DNA from: Chloroflexota bacterium
GTDB lineage: Bacteria; Chloroflexota; UBA11872; UBA12225; JAJDUF01
Length of the DNA stretch: 64,000 nt
Assembly (NCBI GenBank): GCA_022826725.1
Contig: JAJDUF010000016.1
Coordinates: forward strand, 62,001 to 126,000
Direction of reading: 5' to 3'
Shown here piece by piece: positions 44,333-54,526 of the stretch. Below the pieces are notes generated by a model. The model saw nothing but the letters and a program-made list of their open reading frames with translations. It had not been told where the DNA came from and made no database searches. Made by a program: the position numbers and the translations under genes. How positions within the stretch are numbered: the first letter of the stretch is position 1; every line of letters begins with the position of its first letter.

Positions 44333-45796
44333 ATGGCAGTGATGACGCGGCGGCACTGTCTCGGCATTGGCGCCGCGCTCGGTGGCGGCTTGGTGGCCGC
44401 GGCGTGCGACATCGTCCCTGCGGGTGCGCCCCAAGCCCCCCAGGAGGCTCAGGACCGGCCGGTGGCCCCCAAGCAGCCAGGTCCAGGCCTCCCCCGCCAG
44501 ACCCAGCGGCAAGTCCCTATCCGGGTGCGTTACTCGACCGGAGGGGCCTACGGCGCCGCATGGAATGCGAGTTATTTCCGCCAGTACACGGCGCCGTTCA
44601 CGGAGGCGCATCCGCACCTCTCCATCGAATGGCAAGACTGGTATGACGTCCCCGATCTCCGGCAGGGGTTCCGGGAGGCTGTTGCCACCGGCCAGGCCGG
44701 GGATGTCATGCACGATCTCGTGCATCTCCCTTGGTGGGTCGGAGATGCCGTCCCGAATCTGGTCACACAGGGGGCACTACTGGGCCTAGACCAGTACATC
44801 AGGCGTGACAGCTACGACCTCACCGATTTCTGGCCGGGCTGTCTAGTGCAGAGTACCTGGCGCGGCGACCTGTACGCGCTGCATACCCACGTGGATACGC
44901 AGTTGATGTTCTACAACCAGGACCTGCTGGCCGGGGCCGGTGTGTCCGCGCCAGCAAGCGATTGGACCTGGCAACAGCTCCTAGATCATGCCCGCGCGTT
45001 AACCGGGCAGCGGGGAGGCAAACCTGTGTACGGGTTTGCCCTCAGCCGAGATTACGGCCCTCCGCTCACAATAAACTTTGCCAATCGGGGAGCAGGACTT
45101 AGCTATAGCTACCCGGCGACGATTCCTTGGATTTGGGCGAATGGCGGCGACCTCGTGGATGCCGACGTGACCAAGAGCTTGGTGGATGAGCCACCGGCGC
45201 GGGAGGCGCTGGAGTGGCTGTTTGCACAGCGCGATACCCATGCCGTGTGGCCACCGGCCGACGAGGTGAGTGGGGATGAACTGTTCAAGATTGGCCGGGT
45301 GGCGATGCTGTACGCCGCTCGCAGCTTCACAGGCCCACTGCTGGTCCCGCAGGCCGAGTATGGGCTGAAGTACGGCCTGGCAGCCGTCCCGCACGGCGCG
45401 GTCGCGCCGGCCAACTGGCTCTTCTTGCAGTCGGCGTTGCATCTGGGCGCCGCAACCAGCGTGCCGGACGAGTCCTGGACCTTCCTCAGCTGGTGGGCCG
45501 GGGAGGAAGCCCAGCGCGCCTTCCAGCAGGGGACGGTTCGCAAAGGCCGGGTGCCACTGCCGAGTATGCCGCCACCGGCGCGGCGCTCGGTCGCGCAGTC
45601 GGTGGCACCCTATTTTGGCGGCGATGCAATCGTGGCGGCGTTGGAGCACGCGCGCGATCTGCCGCTGCATCCGGCGCGGGCGCAGCTCTTGCAAGCGTTT
45701 GACGAGGGGATGGCGCCGGTGTGGGCAGGCACGCAGTCGGTGGCGGTGGCGACGGCGGCGATTGCCAAGGCGCAGAACGCGATTCTGGCGGGGTAG
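44333..45796 (+). CDS. Extracellular solute-binding lipoprotein (family 1), orphan
   Basis: A 487-residue substrate-binding protein of the ABC carbohydrate type. The N-terminus MTRRHCLGIGAALGGGLVAAAC has twin arginines and a lipobox ending at the cysteine, so it is probably exported by Tat and lipid-anchored. Further on are the family patterns DLVHLPWW, PWIWANGGDLVDAD and a FLSWWAGEEAQRAF segment near the C-terminus, typical of sugar-binding SBPs. AGGAGG lies seven bases before the ATG. No permease or ATPase gene is adjacent. Two other genes of the same kind lie at 59.3-62.4 kb. Confidence 0.88.
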   Translation: MAVMTRRHCLGIGAALGGGLVAAACDIVPAGAPQAPQEAQDRPVAPKQPGPGLPRQTQRQVPIRVRYSTGGAYGAAWNASYFRQYTAPFTEAHPHLSIEWQDWYDVPDLRQGFREAVATGQAGDVMHDLVHLPWWVGDAVPNLVTQGALLGLDQYIRRDSYDLTDFWPGCLVQSTWRGDLYALHTHVDTQLMFYNQDLLAGAGVSAPASDWTWQQLLDHARALTGQRGGKPVYGFALSRDYGPPLTINFANRGAGLSYSYPATIPWIWANGGDLVDADVTKSLVDEPPAREALEWLFAQRDTHAVWPPADEVSGDELFKIGRVAMLYAARSFTGPLLVPQAEYGLKYGLAAVPHGAVAPANWLFLQSALHLGAATSVPDESWTFLSWWAGEEAQRAFQQGTVRKGRVPLPSMPPPARRSVAQSVAPYFGGDAIVAALEHARDLPLHPARAQLLQAFDEGMAPVWAGTQSVAVATAAIAKAQNAILAG

Positions 45797-45945
45797 GCAG
45801 CGTTGGTCCCGCTGCGGCGGGGGGATGGGCGCAACATGTTGCGCCCCTACGACTCGGTCCGCACCTCCCCCAGTCAGCCTATGATCCCCTGTGGCGACGG
45901 GGAGACGTGGACTGCGGGGAAAGCCGCAGTGATGGTGCCGGGGGT
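45797..45945. repeat. Composite repeats between SBP and ABC operon ends
   Basis: CCCGCTGCGGCGGGG, then GGGCGCAACATGTTGCGCCCCTACG, then a decayed copy to about 45945, in the convergent gap. Confidence 0.8.
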
Positions 45946-45949
45946 AAGG

Positions 45950-46789
45950 CTATGGGGAAGGGGTGTCGCGGCGGGCTTGGCCGGCGGAGAACAGGGTCCC
46001 GGGTAGGTTGCGCTCCTGGGCGCCGATGATGCCGATGCCCTGAAGCTCCTCGGGGACATCCTCGGCGATGGCGCCGTCGGCCATGATGTAGGTCTCGTCG
46101 GCGATCTCGCTGATGGTCGGGTCGTGGGTCGCCATCATAATGGTCACGCCCTCGTCGTTCACGATGCGGCGGAACAGGAGCATGATCTGGAGACCCGTCA
46201 CGCTGTCAAGCTCGCCGGTCGGCTCATCGGCGACGATCAGCGCGGGGCGGTTGACGAGGGCGCGGGCAATGGCGACGCGCTCCTGCTCGCCGCCCGATAG
46301 CTCGAATGGGCGGTGCCCCATGCGCTTCGAGAGGCCGACCAGTCCCAATACCTCGACGGTCCGCTCGTGACGCACGCTGGACTTGACGCCGGCAATCCGC
46401 AGCGGTAGCTCCACGTTCTCATAGGCCGACAGCACCGGCAGCAGGGCGAACGTCTGAAACACAAACCCAATCTCGTGGCGCCGCAGCTTGGTCAGGGCGC
46501 CATCGGAGAGCTTGTTCGTGTTCTGGCCCTTGATCGTGGTGGTGCCGCTGGTCGGCCGGTCGAGGCCACTGAGCAGGTTGAGGAGCGTGGTCTTGCCCGA
46601 CCCGGAGCGCCCGCGCAAGGCAACGAGCTGGCCGGGCATAACGTCGAGCGTGACATCGCGGACGGCGACGACTTCCTCACCGCCGAGGCGATACACCCGA
46701 CTGACATCTTGACAGGCGACAATCGGCGGCTCCGTCGCGGCGCCATCCGGTTTCGCGGCAAACGTTTCGGCAAGGTTGACGGCACTCAT
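45950..46789 (-). CDS. ABC transporter ATPase, MacB/LolD type
   Basis: A 279-residue ATPase. Walker A LRGRSGSGKTTLLNLLSGL, signature FELSGGEQERVAIARAL, Walker B LIVADEPTGELDS and the H-loop MATHD are intact. The sequence belongs to the MacB/LolD/FtsE group that powers FtsX-like permeases. The last 40 residues are an added tail. It is the last gene of the four-gene operon; its start is nine bases after the stop of the other ATPase. Two different ATPases with one double-domain permease suggests a heterodimeric motor. Confidence 0.93.
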   Translation of the reverse strand: MSAVNLAETFAAKPDGAATEPPIVACQDVSRVYRLGGEEVVAVRDVTLDVMPGQLVALRGRSGSGKTTLLNLLSGLDRPTSGTTTIKGQNTNKLSDGALTKLRRHEIGFVFQTFALLPVLSAYENVELPLRIAGVKSSVRHERTVEVLGLVGLSKRMGHRPFELSGGEQERVAIARALVNRPALIVADEPTGELDSVTGLQIMLLFRRIVNDEGVTIMMATHDPTISEIADETYIMADGAIAEDVPEELQGIGIIGAQERNLPGTLFSAGQARRDTPSP

Positions 46790-46798
46790 CGTTGACCC

Positions 46799-47833
46799 CT
46801 AGGATACGGCCGCTGGCGTACCGCTGAAGCCGGAGAGGCGCCGCTCGACGGGCCGCACGACAATTCGCCCGTCTTCCATTTCCACATGGACGCGATCGCT
46901 CATCCCCAACTGATCCAAGAACTCGCGCGGTATCTGAATGCGGCCGGCGGCGTCCATGACCACGAACTCGTCGTGCGTCTGCTCGGTGTCGGTGCTGCCC
47001 GCGCGCCGGACGGTCTCGGTGCTCGTCCGGCCGTCGCGGATGGCTACCACGCGGTCCACGCGGAAGGCAATGGCCGGGTCGTGGCTGACAATGACGATGG
47101 TCGTCCCGTACTGGTCGCGCAGGCGGCGGAAAATCTGATAGATGCTCTTCGCCGTGGCCGTATCCACCTCGCCGGTCGGCTCGTCGGCCAAGAGGAGCGG
47201 CGGCTTGTTGGCCAGGGCGATGGCGATGGCGACGCGCTGCTGTTCACCACCGGAAAGCTGGGAGAGGCGATGGCGCATCCGCTTACCCAAGCCGACAGCA
47301 TCGAGGATCTCCTTTGACCAGTCGCGCTGCTCGCGGAACGACTTGCCGGCGATAGTCATGGGCAGGCGGACATTCTCCAAGGCCGTCAGGTAGGGGATCA
47401 AGTTGCGCGAGCTTTGCTGCCAAACAAACCCGACGGTCTCGCGCTTGTAGCGCATGAGGCCGTGATCGTTGAGCTTCAGCAAGTCCAACTCGTTGACGCT
47501 CACGCGCCCGGCGGAAGGACGGTCGAGGCCGCCGAGGATATTCAGCAGGGTGCTCTTACCGCTGCCGCTATTGCCGATAATGGCCATCATCTCGCTGCGC
47601 TTGACAATCAGGTCCAACCCCTGCAGGGCGACGACTTCGAGGTCGGCGACCTTGTAGATCTTCACGAGGTTGTCGCAGGCGATCATCGTGTCGCGGGGGA
47701 CGACCAGCGCCCGCCGGTCTTCCTCGCTGAGGATTGACTGCCCATCGCCGCCGCGACGGCCACCGGGCCGCTCAGCGGGCAGTGTGGCGCGCCGTGCTCG
47801 TCGGGGTGCTCCGAGGATCGTTGGCATCTTCAT
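46799..47833 (-). CDS. ABC transporter ATPase fused to a SpoVT/AbrB-type domain
   Basis: A 344-residue protein. Residues about 45-270 are a MacB/LolD-type ATPase: Walker [19 protein letters not shown], signature [18 protein letters not shown], Walker [15 protein letters not shown]-loop VSHDPAI. Residues about 285-335 form a second domain, [40 protein letters not shown], with the swapped-hairpin pattern of AbrB/SpoVT/MazE proteins. Its ATG overlaps the permease stop (ATGA). The added domain could mediate dimerisation, or bind DNA or RNA. An N-terminal basic tail of 45 residues is also present. Confidence 0.92.
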   Translation of the reverse strand: MKMPTILGAPRRARRATLPAERPGGRRGGDGQSILSEEDRRALVVPRDTMIACDNLVKIYKVADLEVVALQGLDLIVKRSEMMAIIGNSGSGKSTLLNILGGLDRPSAGRVSVNELDLLKLNDHGLMRYKRETVGFVWQQSSRNLIPYLTALENVRLPMTIAGKSFREQRDWSKEILDAVGLGKRMRHRLSQLSGGEQQRVAIAIALANKPPLLLADEPTGEVDTATAKSIYQIFRRLRDQYGTTIVIVSHDPAIAFRVDRVVAIRDGRTSTETVRRAGSTDTEQTHDEFVVMDAAGRIQIPREFLDQLGMSDRVHVEMEDGRIVVRPVERRLSGFSGTPAAVS

Positions 47834-50793
47834 CCGGTTTCTTCTCCGAACTTGATGGCCTCGTGAATCTTGAGCCGCGTCAGCATCCAGATGAAGGCCG
47901 GTACGGCCACGGCCAGGACGGCGCCGAAGAGAATATATATCTTGCCGATATCATCCCAGGCCGTCATGGTGATGAACTCCGGGATGCCCCCGTGACGCTC
48001 GGACTTGAGCTGAAGGAAGGGAATGAAAATCTTGCCGGTGATGACACCGAGCGCCGTACCGGTCAGCACGCCAATCGCGATCAAGAAACCCTGCTCGAAC
48101 ACGAACAAGTTAATCAATTGGCCGATGGACAGTCCAATCGCGCGCAGAATACCGATCTGCTGGAAGCGACGCTGGAAGGAGAGGTAGGAATAGAGCATGA
48201 AGCCGACGATGGTGAGCAGGGCGGCGATCAGGAACCCGGCGGTCAGAATGCCGAAAATGCCCGTGCGCCCCGGATCGTCCCGCAACCGCACGACCAACTC
48301 GCGGGCGTCGAAGAACCGATGGACCAGGAACCCCGCTTCCGAGAGGTCATTGACAATGACCTGCGGGTGGATACCCGGGATCGTCTTCGCCCACACGTCG
48401 TAGGGCAGTCGCCCGGTCTGATCGAACAGGTAGTCGAGATTGACGATCACGAAGTTGTCCGTGTCGGGCCAGAGGCGCGGCCAATAATAGGTCACGCCAA
48501 CCAGATTAAGCTCCATGTTCCGGTTTTTGACCTGCAAACGGATGGGGTCGCCGAAATTGAGCTGGAAGTCCCAGAACAACTTGCTGTCTACGATGACACC
48601 GCGGTCGTCCGCACCGAGCCGATTGAGCAGCGCGACAAAGTTCTCCGGCGCAAAGTCATCGCGCCACCAGGAGACGCGGGCAAAGTCGGACGTGTCAATG
48701 CCGAGCACAATAACATCGCGGTGCCCGCGGGACAGTCCCGTGATTTGCACGCGCCCCTTCTCTTCGAAGACTCGCGTCGCATCTATCACGCCGGCAACGT
48801 GCTTATGCTCCTCGACGGGAATGAAGTTCCACTCTTGGCTGATCTCATCGTAACGACCCGATTCGGAGAGGAACAGGTCCGACCCGTTGGTGTAGTACAC
48901 GCGGTCGTTGAAGTTGCGGTCCAGGGTTTGGGCGACGGAGGCGCTATACGTGCCGAGGGCGAGCGTGAGGATGAGGAGCATGACCAGGCGCGTATACTGC
49001 CCCGGCATGCGGCCGATTTGGCGTAGACCGAGCAGGACCGAAACGCCCCAAATACGACCGCCGACCCGGGCCAGAATCTCGATGAACAGTGGCAAGATGC
49101 GGAGGAACAACAGCGCAGACGCGAAGACGAAAAGCGCCGGCACGATCAGGAGCAGTGGATTGGAGAATATGCCGCCCTCTTCGCCAAGGGTGATAAGGGA
49201 GCGCTGCTCGCGCAGCAAGTAATAGCCGTAGCCCGCAGCGCCAGCGACGATGAAGTCAAAGAAGAAGCGCTGCAAGACGGCTCGGCGCGACGTCCGGGCC
49301 ACGTCCTGCTTGTAGGTGACGATGCTGAAGCGGGCAGCGGCAATTGCCGGGAGCAGCATCGCCAGGATAGAGAGTCCGACGGCGAGGCCCGCAAACTGAT
49401 AGGTCTGCGTGTTCAAGGTGATTGGGAGTAGCTCGCGGTCCGCAAATACCAAAAAGGTGTAGGTACGACCGATGAACTGGGCGAGCACGACGCCAAGGAG
49501 TGGCCCAACGACGACGGCGAGAATACCCAGGAGACCACCTTCGGATAGGTAAATGCCCAGGACTTGCAGATTGCTGCCGCCGCGGCTCTTGATAATGGCG
49601 ATCTCATTGCGCTGGCGGTCCACGATCATGCTGGCCGAGATCACGATGTAGTACAGGACGATGCCGACAATGGGGGCCGCGAGGACGAAGAGCAGGATTT
49701 TCAGGAAGAAGAGGCTGCGCTGGAAGTCCAGCAGGATGTCCTCCGGCGAAAACTCCATGCGAACGTCGCCCAACACGTTGGTCAAGCGGGTACGCATGTT
49801 GACCAGCCCGCCGAGGATGGTACCCACGTTGTCGGAGCGGATTGCATCCACGTCGAAGCGCTGGAACCAGGTCAGTTCCTCGACGGCATCGGGATACCCC
49901 CCCATCATGTGCTGGATATAGGCTTCCTTGGGGAGCAGGACCACGGCGTTGAAGTAGTCGAGCTGGTAGAACCAATAGTCTTCGTCGGGGTCCTTGGGCC
50001 ACCAGCGTCCGACGATCTTGACGTTGATGGGGATGCGCTCGCGGTTGCGCTCGAAGACATAGACGATGGTTTCGCCGACATCAATGCCCAGCTCGTCCAT
50101 CCCCTTGGTGGTAATCATCCCCTCGATGGCACCCTCGGGCGTCTTGGCCACGTTCGGGTACCGACCGTCAATGATGGTGGAGTGGTCCTGGACATCCTCC
50201 ATAAAGGCGATGTAGCCGTACCCGGCGAAGTCCCGGCCCTGGAGGCTCTCTTCGTCGAGGCGCAGCAGAATGGGCAAGGAGTCGGTCTGGGCATAGCTGG
50301 CGTAGATTTGCCGGGGGATGCCGAGCATCTGCTCGGATTGATCCTTCAGCAGGGCATCGGCCTCGCGGTATAGCTCGGGACTGACGCCCTCCGGCTCGTC
50401 CGGCACGACCGGCGGGGTGGGGAGCGGCGCCGCACCAGTACCGGCGCCGGCACCACCTAATCCCCCGCCCCCGCCACCACCGCCCTGCGCCGCCTGCACC
50501 GCTTGCTGCGTTATTTGGACCGGCGGGTCCGGCGCAAACCAGCGGAGCATGATGCTCGACTTGGGCTGCGCGCGCTCTTCCGGCTCCTCAAGCTGCCGAT
50601 GGAGGAGCGCGGCGCTCATCCCCTCGGCGTACAGAGGGATACTGGTAATCAGCGTGACCGTAATTACCTGGCCGGCAATGATGGCCAGCATCAGGTTGAG
50701 GTTGTTGAGAATCCGCTTGAGGATCATCCACAGCGTGGAGTAGGCCCTCAGCAGCGGCAGGAAGAGCACCATTATCGTTCTCGCTAGTGACAC
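47830..50793 (-). CDS. Large FtsX-like/MacB-type ABC permease (987 aa)
   Basis: A permease with two FtsX core regions. TM1 is near residue 40; a large extracytoplasmic domain with a Gly-run (about residues 103-110) and Pro-rich linker follows; three or four TM helices with FFLKILLFVLAAPIVGIVLYYIVISAS start the first FtsX unit (about 350-490); further helices at about 510-620; a second soluble domain; and the second FtsX unit at the end (LTAGFLIAALLTIVGFMLYSYLSF, RRFQQIGILRAIGLSIGQL). The latter motif is the coupling-helix signature of FtsX permeases. Such proteins move lipoproteins, peptides or lipids from the outer leaflet rather than across the membrane. Coupled by ATGA overlap to the downstream ATPase. 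Confidence 0.92.
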   Translation of the reverse strand: MSLARTIMVLFLPLLRAYSTLWMILKRILNNLNLMLAIIAGQVITVTLITSIPLYAEGMSAALLHRQLEEPEERAQPKSSIMLRWFAPDPPVQITQQAVQAAQGGGGGGGGLGGAGAGTGAAPLPTPPVVPDEPEGVSPELYREADALLKDQSEQMLGIPRQIYASYAQTDSLPILLRLDEESLQGRDFAGYGYIAFMEDVQDHSTIIDGRYPNVAKTPEGAIEGMITTKGMDELGIDVGETIVYVFERNRERIPINVKIVGRWWPKDPDEDYWFYQLDYFNAVVLLPKEAYIQHMMGGYPDAVEELTWFQRFDVDAIRSDNVGTILGGLVNMRTRLTNVLGDVRMEFSPEDILLDFQRSLFFLKILLFVLAAPIVGIVLYYIVISASMIVDRQRNEIAIIKSRGGSNLQVLGIYLSEGGLLGILAVVVGPLLGVVLAQFIGRTYTFLVFADRELLPITLNTQTYQFAGLAVGLSILAMLLPAIAAARFSIVTYKQDVARTSRRAVLQRFFFDFIVAGAAGYGYYLLREQRSLITLGEEGGIFSNPLLLIVPALFVFASALLFLRILPLFIEILARVGGRIWGVSVLLGLRQIGRMPGQYTRLVMLLILTLALGTYSASVAQTLDRNFNDRVYYTNGSDLFLSESGRYDEISQEWNFIPVEEHKHVAGVIDATRVFEEKGRVQITGLSRGHRDVIVLGIDTSDFARVSWWRDDFAPENFVALLNRLGADDRGVIVDSKLFWDFQLNFGDPIRLQVKNRNMELNLVGVTYYWPRLWPDTDNFVIVNLDYLFDQTGRLPYDVWAKTIPGIHPQVIVNDLSEAGFLVHRFFDARELVVRLRDDPGRTGIFGILTAGFLIAALLTIVGFMLYSYLSFQRRFQQIGILRAIGLSIGQLINLFVFEQGFLIAIGVLTGTALGVITGKIFIPFLQLKSERHGGIPEFITMTAWDDIGKIYILFGAVLAVAVPAFIWMLTRLKIHEAIKFGEETG

Positions 50794-50829
50794 ACCGACC
50801 GGTGGCGGCGGCCTGGCCGAGACGGTCGG

Positions 50830-52848
50830 CTAGGCCCCGGCCAAGATAACCATACCCTCTTCCACACCATCTTTAATCTCGGTCTGGCCGCCACTGGACA
50901 ACCCCGGCACGACGTTGCGCGAGCGTTTGACCGGTACGCCGTTGATCTCGTCGTTGTATTCGACGAACTGACGCTTTCCAACCGTCCGCACGGCGGATTG
51001 CGGGACCAGCAGCACGTTCTCTAGTCGCTGCAAGATGATCTTGACGCGGGCCAGCATGCCGATCTCGACGCCTGGACCCGGCCAAGGCACGTCAATCTTG
51101 GTCGAGCGGTCGGGGATCAGGCCGGTCTGGGTGCGGACCTGCCCCGGGATGAGGGTGATCTTGCCGAGGATGAGCTGATCCGGGAACTGGTCCTGCATAC
51201 GGATCTCCACCTGCTGGCCGACCGCGAGACGATGCAGATCGCCTTCGCCGATGTCGGCACTGATGATGAGCTTGGTCGGATCGGAGATAAAGATGACCGG
51301 CCGGTAGGCGGCAATCGTGTCGCCGGGGAAGATGTCTACGCGCGTAATCAGGCCATCGAAAGGCGCGATGAGCTTGGATTCGAAGTCCCGCCCTTCGAGC
51401 TGCTCCAGGTCCAGTCGGGCCTGCTCCAGGCTCTTTTGGAGCGCCTGCACGTCGAACGCATGACTCTCCAGTGTGCGCTCGTGGCCGGCTTGCCGGTCGG
51501 CAAGCCGGCCCTTGGCCCGTTGCAGGCTGATTCTTGCCAACTCAATGCGGCGCTCTTGGTCCTTGATCGTCACCTCCGAGGTCCCGATAAAGAGATCGCC
51601 GAGTCTGGCCTGCGCTGCTGCAAGATTTGCTTCGGCGCTGGGGATCGCCGCCGCTGCACTAGCGATGGAAAGCTCCAAGGTGCGGATCTGATTGCGGAGC
51701 GGGGACAAGTCCTGAGCCGTAGGCGGCGCGAGCAAGCTGTCAAGCTGTGCTTGGGCTTTACGGATATTCAACTCGGCCTGTTGGATGTCGAACTGATCGA
51801 GGGTCCCAAGTCTTTGCAATCCTAACTCGGCGGCCTCGACGGCATGTTCGGCTTGACGTATGGCCCACGGCGAAGGCCCAAGCGACTGGAGCTTAGTGTG
51901 AGTGTTCCGGGCACGCTCAAGCGCAATGAGGGCCGAACGAATAGCAGCATCGGAGCGCGGCGTGCCGGTAGAGTCTAGGATGGCACCCTCGTAGTTGATT
52001 TCCGCTTTCTCGACATCCAAGCGCGCGTTTTCCAGGTCCTGAGGCGATACGCTCGGGGTATCGCGCAACTGGGCTAGCTGCGTGCGGGCACGGTCCAAGG
52101 CGATCTGCGCGGCGCGAACATCCGCCTCGCTCGGACCTTGGAGCAGCTTCTGCAGCTGCAACTGGGTGCTTTCCAGCGCTGCTTGGGCGTTGATCACGGC
52201 CAACTGCGACGGTGGCACTAGCGCCGCCGCGAGATCGGCCTGTTTGGCCGCCAGGTCGGCCTTCTTGCCCTCGATGTCCGCATGTGCCCGGTCGAGCGCT
52301 GCCTGCGCCGAGACGATGGAGGCTTCAGCGCTCTTGATCGCACTCGCCGTCGGCCCGACACTCAGCAACTGCTCCAAGGCCAACTCGGCTTGCTTGACCC
52401 CTAGCTCGGCCTGGAGCACCGCCTCCTCTTCCACTCTCATGTCGAGCTGCGGCTCCTGGGCTAGCCGCGCCTGCAACCGCACCTCCGCCTGCTCGAAGTT
52501 GACGCGGGCTTTGGCAATGCGTAGCTGGAGGTCACCAGTTTCCAACTCGGCGAGCACGTCGCCTTGCTTGACCGTCCGCCCGGATTTCACATTTACGCTG
52601 CGGAGGCGGCCATCATTCTTGAAGAAGAGCTGCGATTCCCGGGCTGCCGTGACCCGCCCCAAGTTCGTGATCGCCTCGACCAGCGTACCGCGTGTGACTT
52701 CAGTGGTCGGGCGAGTTTCCTGAACGCGCGTCCGCTTGAGTGGCGTGGGCGTGGGCGGCAGTGGCGTGAATACCGCTGGCGCGTCGCAAGCAGTGAGGAG
52801 GACCAATCCTCCCAAGAACAGCGCCAGTGTAGTGCGTCTCCACGCCAT
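50830..52848 (-). CDS. MacA/HlyD-like membrane-fusion lipoprotein with oversized coiled-coil
   Basis: A 672-residue adaptor, first gene of the operon. Signal and lipobox end at Cys21 (LVLLTAC). A lipoyl-like half (NLGRVTAARESQLFFKNDGRL) opens and RGDFESKLIAPFDGLITRVD closes around a very long helical hairpin (about 95-520) with repeated ALE/AQA heptads; MacA has only a fraction of that. Then come the beta-barrel (VEIRMQDQFPD) and membrane-proximal domain (NVLLVPQSAVRTVGKRQFVEY). GAGGACATC precedes ATG 52848. In a monoderm it may span a thick cell wall. The permease follows 36 bases on. Confidence 0.92.
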   Translation of the reverse strand: MAWRRTTLALFLGGLVLLTACDAPAVFTPLPPTPTPLKRTRVQETRPTTEVTRGTLVEAITNLGRVTAARESQLFFKNDGRLRSVNVKSGRTVKQGDVLAELETGDLQLRIAKARVNFEQAEVRLQARLAQEPQLDMRVEEEAVLQAELGVKQAELALEQLLSVGPTASAIKSAEASIVSAQAALDRAHADIEGKKADLAAKQADLAAALVPPSQLAVINAQAALESTQLQLQKLLQGPSEADVRAAQIALDRARTQLAQLRDTPSVSPQDLENARLDVEKAEINYEGAILDSTGTPRSDAAIRSALIALERARNTHTKLQSLGPSPWAIRQAEHAVEAAELGLQRLGTLDQFDIQQAELNIRKAQAQLDSLLAPPTAQDLSPLRNQIRTLELSIASAAAAIPSAEANLAAAQARLGDLFIGTSEVTIKDQERRIELARISLQRAKGRLADRQAGHERTLESHAFDVQALQKSLEQARLDLEQLEGRDFESKLIAPFDGLITRVDIFPGDTIAAYRPVIFISDPTKLIISADIGEGDLHRLAVGQQVEIRMQDQFPDQLILGKITLIPGQVRTQTGLIPDRSTKIDVPWPGPGVEIGMLARVKIILQRLENVLLVPQSAVRTVGKRQFVEYNDEINGVPVKRSRNVVPGLSSGGQTEIKDGVEEGMVILAGA

Positions 52849-53125
52849 GATGTCCTCTTTACCTATATGGTAGCTATAGTAGCAACGACGCGATCTATCG
52901 CCATATCTGAACCCCATGCCGGCTCACCGAGGCCTTCACCACAGCAAGTCTCCGACGGGAAGCGCCTTGCGGTAGTGTTGATTAACCAGTTTAAGGGAGC
53001 GAAATCAGCACCGTCAACCGGCGGTGCTATCCGTCCACTATTCCTAGATTGTACCGGATGACCGTGACCTCCGGCATCCCGTTGGGCGAGGCAGCAGCGA
53101 CCAAGGGGCAGATTCAGGAGTGCAG

Positions 53126-54526
53126 CTAGCGTGTTGTCACCGGATGTGCCGCTCGGAGGAGCGGCAGCAGGCTGAGGAGCGCCGCCAGCAACACAAGCGC
53201 AGCCACGATCAGGATAACCGGGCTAATGCCGATGATGTCGGCCAGCGCAGCGGCGAAGAGAATGGGAATAACCGACCAAACACTATTTAGCACAAAGAGG
53301 ATGGCAAAGATTCTTCCGCGCAGATGTGCGGCCGTGGCCTCTACCAAGACCGTCTGCGCGGGCACCATTACCAGGGCAAACGCACCGCCGATCAGCAGCG
53401 CCACCAGGCCCACCAGCCCGGCATAGACCGCAACCTGCCACGGCAGCAGCGCGACCGGACCACCACTGGCCAGGGCTGGCACCATCTCTTCGAAGAGCGG
53501 CCGCACGACGGTGAGCGCGGGGAGCGTGACGGCCATGGCGATCAGGCCCGCGAATACGAGCCGCGTGCGGTTCCACTGCTGGCCCCAATGACCAATGGCA
53601 GCGCTGGAGAGGAGAATGCCCAGCCCCGCCGGACCGAGCACGTAGCCGGCGTCCTCGGGGCTGAAGCCGAGCACCCGCGAGACATAGCCCGGCCCTAGGG
53701 TGGCCAGCAGGTAGACAATGGCAATGGTTACGCTCAAGAGAACTAGCATCGTCCGCACGGCGTGGTTGGTACGCAAGAACTCGAATCCGATGCCCAAGTC
53801 GCGCCAGAGGGCACCGCCCCGCAAGGATTCGAGCAACGCTACATGCGGCGGTGGGAGGTGCTGCTCCAGACGAGGCATGAAGGCGACAGCAAGGCCGGCG
53901 AGCACGTAGGCGGCCGTGATGACGGCAAACAGGCCGAGGGGACCAGCCAGCTTGAGCATCGTCGGCCCCAAGAGCACGAAGCCCAACACTTGGGTCAACG
54001 TAAACGACATGTTGAAGAGCGAGTTGGCGGCTAAGAGGTGGCGTCGGGGCATGACGAGGGGGATAGTGGCGATCTCCGCCGGGGCGAAGAACTGACTGAA
54101 CGCCGAGTTGAGCATGGTCAGCGCATAGATCGCTAGCACCGAGCGGTCGGTGGCAAGAAAAGCGAGTACCAGCAGAGCACGGCTCAGATTGGTGAGGACC
54201 AGTACCCAGCGTTTGCTGAGACGGTCAACGAGCGCCCCGGCCGGCGGTCCGAGGAGCAAGGCGGGGATCGTGAAACTGGCGACCACCAGACTGACACTGG
54301 TACTGGAGTTGGTTAACCGTTCGACTTCGACGATCAGGCCGTAGTTGAGCGCGTTCTGGGCAGTCTGAGAACAGATTTGGGCCACCCAGAGCAGGAGGAA
54401 CGGCCGTTGGCGCAGCACCGGCCCGTAGCCGCGCCCCCCCGGCCGCTCCGGTTGCGGTGACTGGGGAGACGTGCCGTCCCGCACGGCGGCCAACGCCGGT
54501 TCAGCCGCGGGAGTTGACGTGCTCAC
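53126..54526 (-). CDS. Major facilitator superfamily exporter (EntS/MFS_3-like)
   Basis: A 466-residue, 12-helix transporter. An N-terminal cytoplasmic tail of about 35 residues precedes FLLLWVAQICSQTAQNALNY; the loop LVDRLSKRWVLVLTNLSRAL between TM2 and TM3 is the MFS signature; the central loop is short. The subtype is the group of drug and siderophore exporters. Its ATG overlaps the DUF951 stop, so the two are coupled. Substrate unknown. Confidence 0.9.
   Translation of the reverse strand: MSTSTPAAEPALAAVRDGTSPQSPQPERPGGRGYGPVLRQRPFLLLWVAQICSQTAQNALNYGLIVEVERLTNSSTSVSLVVASFTIPALLLGPPAGALVDRLSKRWVLVLTNLSRALLVLAFLATDRSVLAIYALTMLNSAFSQFFAPAEIATIPLVMPRRHLLAANSLFNMSFTLTQVLGFVLLGPTMLKLAGPLGLFAVITAAYVLAGLAVAFMPRLEQHLPPPHVALLESLRGGALWRDLGIGFEFLRTNHAVRTMLVLLSVTIAIVYLLATLGPGYVSRVLGFSPEDAGYVLGPAGLGILLSSAAIGHWGQQWNRTRLVFAGLIAMAVTLPALTVVRPLFEEMVPALASGGPVALLPWQVAVYAGLVGLVALLIGGAFALVMVPAQTVLVEATAAHLRGRIFAILFVLNSVWSVIPILFAAALADIIGISPVILIVAALVLLAALLSLLPLLRAAHPVTTR

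Noticed and set aside
47734..49026. Open frame of 430 codons opposite the large permease
   Set aside because: The opposite strand has FtsX core motifs and membrane helices; this frame has neither motif nor start signal.
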